From a virus: a DNA stretch of 31,987 nucleotides. The DNA is taken from positions 1 to 31,987 of IMG/VR virus record IMGVR_UViG_3300032053_000312; one strand, given 5' to 3'. Positions 25,076 through 31,987 of the stretch are shown here, in pieces (the stretch's first letter is position 1; every line of letters begins with the position of its first letter). Under the pieces are notes generated by a model. That model made no database searches and had not been told where the DNA came from. It was given only the letters and a program-made list of their open reading frames with translations. The position numbers were made by a program, and so were the translations under genes.

Positions 25076-25942
25076 ATGGCTAAGACAATCATCATAAAAT
25101 TAACTAGCTCAGGACCCACAGCGGGACCCTTTACAATCATTGACCAACTTGGAAACATTCTAGCAACGGGTGTTTCCAAGGAGGAACTGATTTCTGGGGT
25201 GAGTTATGTTGTAGATGATGCTGTTGATGTCATCACTGTAGAATCCACAGGTAGGTGTAAGAACAAGAAAAACTTCCCTGTCACTACAGTTAATCCTGTG
25301 AGTTTAGCAGCCACCACGTATAACCAAATATCAACTGCTTGTATCTGGAGGCACCTGAAGAATCCAGTGGTGTATAACTACTTCTATGGAAACATAGAAC
25401 CATACATCATCGAGTATCCTTTTGCCTATCAGTATCAGGATGAAATCCTTCAGAGTGTACAGGATTATACCAAGGCATACAGATACTTCTCTGATCCAGA
25501 TGGTATATCAGATGACAACCGTAAAATAGAAACCGACAATGCTTGGTTTAATAAGGCTGTCCTTTACAATGGTCAACAGAGTACAGGTGTGCTTGAGTTG
25601 GTTCCTAAACCAATTAACAACCTAAAGGACTACTTGAAGTATCCTTTGTATAACGCTGAGAGTAAGACAATTACATTCACTAAGAGTGATAACTTCTACC
25701 AGTATAATACATTCTGGTCATTGGTAAAAGACAAGCAACTACCTCTCTTCGTGCGCACGTGCGAGTCTCTGTCTTTGGATAAGGTGGTAAATCAGGTGAA
25801 TATGGACTATGGAAAAAGATCCTTTAAGAAGGAACCTCTACGTGCTAAGGAATTAAAGGTGCGACACATCCTAGACAATCGCTATGATGCACACCTAGTA
25901 TCACAGTTTATTTACACACCTGCTCAAATCTCTTACAAATAA
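25076..25942 (+). CDS. Separate muzzle-C-terminus-like protein
   Basis: A 288-residue protein. Residues 1-75 repeat the beta domain of the previous gene (IIIKLTSSGPTAGPFTII, GVSKEELISG, VESTGRC). Residues 85-288 are different: CIWRHLKNPVVYNYFYGN, IEYPFAYQYQDEILQSVQDY, an LELVPKPINNLKDYL stretch and a basic end with AKELKVRHILDNRYDAHLVS. This part reads like the C-terminal region of large Bacteroidota-phage tail/stabilisation proteins (surface-localised, then an Arg-rich final sheet). I infer that the muzzle is divided over several ORFs here. The start and stop are clean, with a one-base overlap to the next ATG, so this is not a sequencing frameshift. Confidence 0.6.
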   Translation: MAKTIIIKLTSSGPTAGPFTIIDQLGNILATGVSKEELISGVSYVVDDAVDVITVESTGRCKNKKNFPVTTVNPVSLAATTYNQISTACIWRHLKNPVVYNYFYGNIEPYIIEYPFAYQYQDEILQSVQDYTKAYRYFSDPDGISDDNRKIETDNAWFNKAVLYNGQQSTGVLELVPKPINNLKDYLKYPLYNAESKTITFTKSDNFYQYNTFWSLVKDKQLPLFVRTCESLSLDKVVNQVNMDYGKRSFKKEPLRAKELKVRHILDNRYDAHLVSQFIYTPAQISYK

Positions 25943-27576
25943 TGGCTAACAACATTAACTGTACATGTGGACATTCTTGGAGCAAGACAAGCTCTAGCAA
26001 GAAAGATATGAACGTGTGTCATATATGTGGAAAGGATAACACTATGAAAAATGGTGGTTGGTTAAATAAGTTTGAGCAAGGAGGGATGGTCTTAAAACAA
26101 AAGACTCAAGATAATTATGGTAAGAAAGCTAACCCAAACAATCCTGATGTATCACTTCCTCCAGGATTCAAGGGATTGGCATACAACACCAAAGGACGTA
26201 ATTATAGTCCTGCATGGGGTGGCCAGTTTGCTATGGGAGGATCTCTTCCTGGTGCTGTAGGATTCACGTACGCACGTACAGCAGGAGCTGCTCCTAGTAA
26301 TGGTCCTTATGCTAAGAAGACAAAGGCTAGTGCACAGAATGGAATGGAGATGAAATTCTACCAAGAAGGACTAGACTTCAAACCTAAGACCATTAGTCAA
26401 GATGGCAGTGAGATACCTATAGATTCCATGGGCTATTGGAACCCTGAGAATGTAGGCAATCCTGTAATCATCCCATCCAATGAAATCACTATGGAGGGAG
26501 TGGATGTTCCATTGATTGGCATTTCTGATACAGGAGACACACAAATGATGTATCCTGGAGAAGACTATACATTTGATGGAGAATCAGTTACAGAATACCC
26601 TGTAATGCAAAAAGGTGGTTCAGTTCCTACAACAGCAGACAGTCTTAAGTTATTTAATGCTCAAATAGCTTTGAATAATTTTTATGATAAAGAAGTAAAA
26701 GCTGGGAGACTTAAGAAAGATGTATTTAACGGAGCATATGATACAAATCTAAATGAATTAAAAGATGAAAATCTTAGATTCTATCGTGATGCAATTTATA
26801 CTAGACCTCTTGTGGGTGGTTCATATGACAAAATGTATAACAAATATTTTAACCTTACACCTGAACAGGTTAGAGTATTAGAATTAAAAGGGTTAGCTCA
26901 AACTAAAGCAGGCAATGCTAATCAACAGTATTATAGGGATCTTATTACACCATTGCAAAATTTAGGTGCTCCTTTTGCAATGATAGATAGTCGTATAAAA
27001 CCTCAACGAATGATAGATTATGATGCAATTGAGGGTACAAAAAATTATCCTGGTGGAAGTGTTTCAGTGTATGACTATGACCCATTAGCAATTAAGCCAT
27101 ATAACATGAGAACTCCCAAAGAAAGAGAAGAGTGGAAGAAAAAATATGGCAAACCAAAACCAAAACCTACACAAAAGACCACTAAACCACAACCAAAGGT
27201 AGAACCTAAAAAACTAGAACCTATCAAGAGGGAAGAACCCATTAAAAAAGTAGAACAACCCAAACCTGTTGAGAGGAAACAAAATATATACGAAGGTTCT
27301 CCTGTATATTCTCCAGGAGCAGGAATAGGGGCAGGAAGCACTCTTGTAGGATTTGCTAATCAGAAAGGAGACACAACATATGTCAAACCTGAAGACTACG
27401 AAAGGTTTGCTGTTCCTAAATACGGAAAAGAATTTATTGAAAGCAAAATGGAGAGACAGAGAAATGGTGGTGTGAATAATGCTGATGCTCAACCTATTAA
27501 AAAGTTAGACCAATCACTTAACTTTACAAACTATAACAAACCAACCAAGGGTGGCTGGTTAGATAAATACAACTGA
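25942..27576 (+). CDS. Zinc-ribbon protein with repeated GG motifs (candidate cargo)
   Basis: A 544-residue protein. Residues 7-29 hold a zinc ribbon (CTC at 7-9, CHIC at 26-29). At 38-44 comes GGWLNKF, and the extreme C-terminus repeats this as GGWLDKY (537-543). Between them are other doublets (EQGGMV, AMGGSL, QKGGSV, RNGGVN), an AQNG site at about 131, and a PGAVGFTYAR stretch sharing GFTYAR with the capsid protein. Residues about 230-390 form a helical domain in AT-rich DNA, followed by a Lys/Pro-rich linker (about 395-445). No catalytic motif is recognised. It is probably a virion protein, perhaps ejected cargo, since it follows the muzzle. The GG pattern is of unknown meaning. Confidence 0.6.
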   Translation: MANNINCTCGHSWSKTSSSKKDMNVCHICGKDNTMKNGGWLNKFEQGGMVLKQKTQDNYGKKANPNNPDVSLPPGFKGLAYNTKGRNYSPAWGGQFAMGGSLPGAVGFTYARTAGAAPSNGPYAKKTKASAQNGMEMKFYQEGLDFKPKTISQDGSEIPIDSMGYWNPENVGNPVIIPSNEITMEGVDVPLIGISDTGDTQMMYPGEDYTFDGESVTEYPVMQKGGSVPTTADSLKLFNAQIALNNFYDKEVKAGRLKKDVFNGAYDTNLNELKDENLRFYRDAIYTRPLVGGSYDKMYNKYFNLTPEQVRVLELKGLAQTKAGNANQQYYRDLITPLQNLGAPFAMIDSRIKPQRMIDYDAIEGTKNYPGGSVSVYDYDPLAIKPYNMRTPKEREEWKKKYGKPKPKPTQKTTKPQPKVEPKKLEPIKREEPIKKVEQPKPVERKQNIYEGSPVYSPGAGIGAGSTLVGFANQKGDTTYVKPEDYERFAVPKYGKEFIESKMERQRNGGVNNADAQPIKKLDQSLNFTNYNKPTKGGWLDKYN

Positions 27577-27577
27577 T

Positions 27578-30500
27578 ATGAAAGCAAAAATGCTCAAAAT
27601 TGCTGGTGTTAAGTCTGAGAAGGAATTCTACAAGAAGTTTCCTAATGAGGCATCTTTTATGGCTAAACATGGTGGTGCTTTTAAGAAAGCACAAATAGGT
27701 GCTTACATTGGAGGAGAGCAAGGTGCTGGTTTCCAGCCAGTCAACTTCAAAGATGTATATGACCAAGCTGATTATGCAGTGACAGGTTCTACAGATGATC
27801 AGCGTAAAGAAGATGCCTATAGAAAGGCTGAACTTGCTGCTGCTCAAAAGCAATCTGGTGGCGGTGGTGGAGGGCTTGGCGCAATTGCTAACGTTCTTCA
27901 AAGTGAAGAACTTATGACTGCACTTGGTGGTGCTAGGAGAGGTAAGCAGATAAAGAAAGCTCAAAGTGGAATGCGTGGATTAATATCTATGCCTAATCCT
28001 GTACAAACTGCACAAGCTGATGCTGCTATAAATCAACAGTTTGCTAGTCAAAATATAGGAGGGTTTGATATAGAAGAGAAACCAGGAGGAGATGCTCTCA
28101 AACAAATATCTAAGTATGCAGGTCCTGCAGGAAAGGTTGTAGGAGGGTTTCAACAATTGAAAGAGGAAAAGAGAGCTTTGGAAAGAGCTGAACAAATGAG
28201 AGATGTGAGCGGTCTTGTAAGGAAAGCTGCTAACACACGTCCTGAAGAAACCCAACGTAGATATGTTCGTCCTGAGGATGCAACGAATACAGGAGAAGAG
28301 CTATTCCCAATATATGGTGTAGGTACAAATGTACTTGCTAGAAATGGTAAGATGGTAGGTGGAATCCCTGGTGAGATTGCTAATACATTTGCTCCTAATA
28401 CACTTTACGATGATCTTGGATATGAACCTTTGAATGATAGTGAACGTTACAAACAGTTTATGCATGGCGGTAGAATGCACAGAGCTCAAACTGGTTTAGA
28501 AATGTTTGCTGGAGCTGGTGGTGATGATGTTACTAGTCAACTGCTTACAGGAATCACTGGTGAAAACGCTGGTGGTAATCTAGGTGGAACTCTTGGTGGA
28601 ACAGTTGGTTCAGTTTTTGGACCTGTAGGAAAGCTAGTGGGTCAAACAGCTGGTCAGCTTATTGGAACAGCTCTAGACAGAAAGCCACAACAAATTAAAA
28701 AAGCTAAAGAAGCTACACAACAAAACATTAAAGCTACAGCTCTTCAATCAGGATTTCAGAGTGGACAGGCACAAAATTCATCATTCATGGAGAATGGTGG
28801 AACAACCTCGCCATACGAATGGATGAGTCATACATGGCAACCCCAAACAATCACTAAGTTTGGAGAACACAATCTTAGAGACTTGCTAAGATCTCCAAAG
28901 GATGCAGACATGCTAAGAGCTGGTGGTCACTTAAAAGAATACACTCCTCCTAGTGAAAGAGCTATGTCTACAGAAAGACCTGACTTCCAGATGGGTGGAG
29001 AACTTCAAACACACTGGGGTGGATATGCTGAGTCTATGTCTCAGAATCCATACCTACCAGATGGTGGAGAAACAATCATGTTCAGAGGTCAGTCTCATGA
29101 TGAGAGTGATGGTAAGGGCAACACAGGTATAGGTATCACCTATGGTGACAACCCTGTAGAAGTGGAAAGAGGTGAACCAGCATTGAAGTTAAAAGATGGT
29201 GGAGGTGCTCCTGGTGATAGTAGTCTTGTAGTGTTTGGCAACCTCAAGATACCTAAAGCTTATGTTCCATTGCTTGGTAAGGAAGCTGAAGGTAAGAAGT
29301 TCAAAACCTACGTAGCTGGTTTGTCTAAAAAGGAAAATAAAATCAATAAGAACATTAGCAAAGCTGTAGAAGAACTTGATGAGCTTGATGTACAAACTCC
29401 TTTTGATAAGTTGAGATTCAACTCTTTAGATCTTACAATCAATGGTGGTAGTGCTACATTAAAAGAAATTGCTGACAACAAAACTTCAGCTGCTTCTTTA
29501 CAGAACGCTATTAATGATACAGCTGAGGAGTATGGATTGGTTGCTGATGATCTTGCTAAAGGAAAAATAAAAACTGCTAAATTTGGTAAGATGATTAAAG
29601 CACAATCTGGATATACAAGTAAATATGGACTTGATCCTTGGACTGGAGATAAGACCACAGGTATTAAGAATGCATCTGCATTCACTGCAAAAGAGTGGGA
29701 TGAGATTGCTGAGCAGATTGGATTTGATAAAACAGGTAAGAAAGGAAACAAAGCTTTCCAGGAGTATCTGTTCCAAGATCCTGAACTAAAGTCAATGATT
29801 ATCAACAACCACCAACAACTATATAACTCAGATCCTACATCTACTAAGAAGAACTGGTTTGATAATAAGCTTGGTGCTGGATGGGCTGCTCCTGGATTGA
29901 AGAAGAAAGACATTCCTGAAACTCCTTCTACATTCCAAACAAGAGAGTTCAAACCTATCATTCCTGAGGTTGGTGCTCCACCTAAAAAAGATGTTCCTTC
30001 TATTGAATACAAGAGAAGTGGTTTAGTGGATGTTATTGGACAGGTGCTTCCTTACGTTCGTCCTACAGACCAAGAACAACTTGACCCTACACAGCTTATG
30101 GGTGAGATGTACGCAATGGCTACTAACCAATTGGAGCCTGTACAAGCTCAAACCCTACAGCCTCAACTTAGCGTTCCTTATGACATCTCTCTTCAGGATA
30201 TTCTGAATGAGAACAGGGCTTCCTTGAGATCACAACAAAGGCTTGTGGGATACAATCCTGCTTTACAAAGTCAACTTGGGGCACAAGAATATGCTGCTAA
30301 TCAGAGAGTGCTAGGTGAGCAATTCCGTATGAACCAGGCCATGAAGAATCAGATTTACAAAGAGAATAGGGATAAGCTTGATCAGTTTGGCTTGAAGAAT
30401 CTTGAGATTCTTGACCGTCAGTATGTTCGTCAGGCTGAAGCTAAGAGTAAAACAAAGGCTGTTGGACAGGCTGTTGTTAATTCTATTTCTGATAAAATGG

Positions 30501-30862
30501 CTAAGAATCAATTGGAAAACAGAACATTAGCTACAATGGAGAACCTGTACAACTACCGCTTTGACCCACGTTTCAGAGCTATTAACATGAATGCTCCTTT
30601 TCAGCCAGTGATTCCTACAATAGCTGGAACCAGCTCACAGAGAGTTCCTGTATTAGACCAGAACGGAAACATCCTTTACTATGAGCAAAAGGTTGGAGAT
30701 CAATCTACAGCCGTTGTATCTAGCCCTGCTACTACTCCTGGCACTCCTCAGACCTTTTTGAAGAAGAGTAATAAGGAGGAAATAGAAGGGGCAAGGAAAG
30801 GAACTTCTATTAAGAAAAAGAACCTGAACAGCTCAATTGTAAAGGCTTTAAAAAATATCTAA
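27578..30862 (+). CDS. Large Gly/Gln-rich candidate cargo (ejection) protein
   Basis: A 1094-residue protein starting one base after the previous stop. It contains repeated sites KKAQIG (about 36-41), KKAQSG (about 127-132), HRAQTG (about 301-306) and IKAQSG (about 673-678), and many GG doublets. Residues 324-367 are a glycine zipper (GGNLGGTLGGTVGSVFGPVG), suited to membrane insertion. Around 510-545 a GQSHDESDG ... NPVEVERGEP domain, and around 690-760 a helical FDKTGKKGNKAFQEYLF module, resemble recurring units of crAss-like late proteins. The C-terminal 250 residues are Gln/Arg-rich helices. The zipper and helices favour an internal protein ejected with DNA. Function is inferred, not shown. 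Confidence 0.62.
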   Translation: MKAKMLKIAGVKSEKEFYKKFPNEASFMAKHGGAFKKAQIGAYIGGEQGAGFQPVNFKDVYDQADYAVTGSTDDQRKEDAYRKAELAAAQKQSGGGGGGLGAIANVLQSEELMTALGGARRGKQIKKAQSGMRGLISMPNPVQTAQADAAINQQFASQNIGGFDIEEKPGGDALKQISKYAGPAGKVVGGFQQLKEEKRALERAEQMRDVSGLVRKAANTRPEETQRRYVRPEDATNTGEELFPIYGVGTNVLARNGKMVGGIPGEIANTFAPNTLYDDLGYEPLNDSERYKQFMHGGRMHRAQTGLEMFAGAGGDDVTSQLLTGITGENAGGNLGGTLGGTVGSVFGPVGKLVGQTAGQLIGTALDRKPQQIKKAKEATQQNIKATALQSGFQSGQAQNSSFMENGGTTSPYEWMSHTWQPQTITKFGEHNLRDLLRSPKDADMLRAGGHLKEYTPPSERAMSTERPDFQMGGELQTHWGGYAESMSQNPYLPDGGETIMFRGQSHDESDGKGNTGIGITYGDNPVEVERGEPALKLKDGGGAPGDSSLVVFGNLKIPKAYVPLLGKEAEGKKFKTYVAGLSKKENKINKNISKAVEELDELDVQTPFDKLRFNSLDLTINGGSATLKEIADNKTSAASLQNAINDTAEEYGLVADDLAKGKIKTAKFGKMIKAQSGYTSKYGLDPWTGDKTTGIKNASAFTAKEWDEIAEQIGFDKTGKKGNKAFQEYLFQDPELKSMIINNHQQLYNSDPTSTKKNWFDNKLGAGWAAPGLKKKDIPETPSTFQTREFKPIIPEVGAPPKKDVPSIEYKRSGLVDVIGQVLPYVRPTDQEQLDPTQLMGEMYAMATNQLEPVQAQTLQPQLSVPYDISLQDILNENRASLRSQQRLVGYNPALQSQLGAQEYAANQRVLGEQFRMNQAMKNQIYKENRDKLDQFGLKNLEILDRQYVRQAEAKSKTKAVGQAVVNSISDKMAKNQLENRTLATMENLYNYRFDPRFRAINMNAPFQPVIPTIAGTSSQRVPVLDQNGNILYYEQKVGDQSTAVVSSPATTPGTPQTFLKKSNKEEIEGARKGTSIKKKNLNSSIVKALKNI

Positions 30863-30877
30863 CTAACTCAGTTATAG
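30859..30877. promoter_or_regulatory. Candidate operator (dyad element B)
   Basis: CTAACTAACTCAGTTATAG includes the dyad TAACT-C-AGTTA (30864-30874) and overlaps the stop of the cargo gene. Reverse complemented, it matches element A at 15687-15705 at 17 of 19 positions. It lies about 26 bases upstream of the candidate -33 box. Confidence 0.5.
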
Positions 30878-30901
30878 CGAATTACCAAAACTCGTTATAG
30901 C
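30867..30901 (+). repeat. Direct repeat pair upstream of the last promoter
   Basis: CTCAGTTATAGC (30867-30878) and CTCGTTATAGC (30891-30901) differ by one inserted base and start 24 bases apart, about two helical turns, just before the candidate -33 box. The first copy overlaps dyad element B. Confidence 0.5.
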
Positions 30902-30902
30902 T

Positions 30903-30934
30903 CTTGGAAATTATAATTATTCATATTACATTTG
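30903..30934 (+). promoter_or_regulatory. Candidate Bacteroidota-type promoter of the last gene
   Basis: CTTG at 30903-30906 is followed after 20 bases by TACATTTG at 30927-30934, a full match to the -7 consensus TAnnTTTG. The expected start of transcription falls less than ten bases before the ATG at 30950, giving a very short leader. Confidence 0.55.
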
Positions 30935-30949
30935 CTAACTTGACATACC

Positions 30950-31987
30950 ATGGCTTCATTTACAGACATCATACCACAATTTAACCCCTATGTCCAGCAG
31001 CTTCCTGTGGAAGCTATGGTGCAGGTGGGTATGGAGAAACAGAAGCGTTACGATGATGGTATCCAAAAGATTCAAACTCAGATAGATAACATTGCTGGAC
31101 TAGACATAGCCCAAGATGCTCAACGAGTATATTTGCAATCTAAACTGAATGAACTTGGAAACAATCTAAAAACTGTAGCCGCTGGTGACTTCTCCAACTT
31201 CCAACTTGTCAACTCTGTAGGAGGTATGACTAGTCAGCTTGTGAAAGACCCTCGTATTGTTAATGCTTTGTCTTCTACAAAAGCTTACAGAAAGGGACTA
31301 GAGGATATGACTACTCTTACCAAAGAAGGAAAAGCTTCTGCTTCTAGAACATGGGAATTTAAAAAGGCAGCCAATGCTTGGTTTAATGGGGATGTTGATT
31401 CTTCATTTAGTACATTGTACAAACCTTACACCAACTACAGAAAGAACGCTGCAGAGATAGTCAAAGGACTCACTGGAGATAGCACCATCAGAGATGATGC
31501 TTTTGACGTTGATGCTAATGGTAATCTTGTAATGAAAGACGCAATGACCCGTTTAATGAATAAAGGTATTTCTCCAGAGAAAATTCAACAAGCTCTTCTT
31601 GTAGGACTTTCTCCTGATGACTGGGAACAAATATCAGTGGATGGTAGATACAATTATTCCAACACTACACCCACATCTTTCGCAGAATCATTAAATGCTT
31701 CTTATAAGGGGAAGTATGATGCCTTTGCTCAGCAAAGAACCATTCTTGAGAATGCAAAATCTTCCACATCTTCTGCTGTAGAAAAGCAAAAGATTGACCA
31801 AAAGATTGGAGAACTTACTAAGATGTTAGGTAGTGTTCAGGAAGAATACAACAGTGTTTCAAGAACTTTTGATGATGGGGATGCTGAATCTGCAAAAGCA
31901 AGATTGTTCACAGCTAACTTCATGAATGGTTTCTCCAAAGCTTTCTCATACACAGAAACTGCTCAGACTTACGAAACTAGTCCACTT
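30950..31987 (+). CDS. Putative internal virion protein, 3' end outside window
   Basis: An open frame starts at ATG 30950 and stays open for 346 codons to the window edge. The protein begins MASFTDIIPQFNPYVQQLPV and is mostly helical: a QVGMEKQKRYDDGIQKIQTQ heptad-like stretch, GLDIAQDAQRVYLQSKLNEL, then charged helices with few aromatic residues and no cysteines. The length and helical, Gln/Lys/Asp-rich make-up fit the large ejected cargo proteins that follow the muzzle in crAss-like phages. No catalytic motif is seen in the visible part. It has its own candidate promoter although it follows another cargo-like gene, implying separate timing or a higher dose. Confidence 0.65.
   Translation, partial: MASFTDIIPQFNPYVQQLPVEAMVQVGMEKQKRYDDGIQKIQTQIDNIAGLDIAQDAQRVYLQSKLNELGNNLKTVAAGDFSNFQLVNSVGGMTSQLVKDPRIVNALSSTKAYRKGLEDMTTLTKEGKASASRTWEFKKAANAWFNGDVDSSFSTLYKPYTNYRKNAAEIVKGLTGDSTIRDDAFDVDANGNLVMKDAMTRLMNKGISPEKIQQALLVGLSPDDWEQISVDGRYNYSNTTPTSFAESLNASYKGKYDAFAQQRTILENAKSSTSSAVEKQKIDQKIGELTKMLGSVQEEYNSVSRTFDDGDAESAKARLFTANFMNGFSKAFSYTETAQTYETSPL

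Noticed and set aside
24406-25076. Frameshifts breaking one long muzzle gene
   Set aside because: Each ORF has its own ATG at sensible spacing, and the second and third ORFs begin with the same domain, which frameshifting would not create.
29308-30012. 234-codon minus-strand frame inside the large cargo gene
   Set aside because: Shadow of a convincing + strand gene; Ser/Leu/Ile-rich composition typical of antisense translation.

Overview
The window is part of the virion-structure half of a tailed double-stranded DNA phage. Every gene I can support lies on the + strand, packed with overlaps of 1 to 4 bases (ATGA, TAATG) or short gaps. No integrase, ribosomal RNA, tRNA, CRISPR array or host gene is visible. 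Gene order and the character of the large proteins point to the crAss-like phages (Crassvirales) or close environmental relatives. The markers are a HU/IHF-like gene, small terminase candidate, TerL, portal, scaffold, major capsid protein, a tail-hub-like protein, fibres, a conserved ring protein, a second IHF-like gene, a second ring protein, a very large muzzle/stabilisation protein, and long glycine/glutamine-rich candidate cargo proteins. Three candidate promoters fit the Bacteroidota -33 TTTG / -7 TAnnTTTG pattern. AT-rich leaders largely lack strong Shine-Dalgarno motifs, so the host is probably a member of Bacteroidota. Family assignments rest on remembered family features and synteny, not on a search.

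Layout. Positions 1-1692 hold six small genes: HU/IHF-like, an eight-cysteine zinc-ribbon protein, three small unknowns and a TerS candidate. Positions 1689-6831 hold TerL, the portal (with a calcium-loop-like motif near its C-terminus) and an SPFH/band-7 protein translationally coupled to the portal. After a promoter at about 6890, positions 6953-9813 hold an acidic scaffold-like protein and the major capsid protein. A structured 175-base spacer (palindrome, terminator, three-stem RNA fold) follows. Positions 9989-15614 hold head and tail structural genes, a Cys/Thr-rich virion protein, a hub-like protein, a tiny zinc-ribbon protein, a collar-domain tail fibre and a Thr-rich fibre module, ending in a double-hairpin terminator.

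A new transcription unit starts near 15733. It encodes a metallophosphoesterase, ring protein, IHF-like protein, second ring protein and a 1723-residue muzzle protein. The muzzle is followed by two ORFs that share an N-terminal domain; the second seems to carry the muzzle C-terminal region as a separate polypeptide. Next come two proteins (544 and 1094 residues) full of repeated GG and AQxG motifs, probably virion cargo. A final promoter at about 30904 drives a gene running off the window end.

The main points of novelty are: (1) a near-identical dyad element upstream of two promoters; (2) a segmented, poly-threonine-studded muzzle/fibre region with a duplicated domain; (3) recurrent short motifs in the two cargo-like proteins that could be processing or recognition sites; (4) the SPFH gene inside the packaging operon; (5) the EF-hand-like loop in the portal tail.
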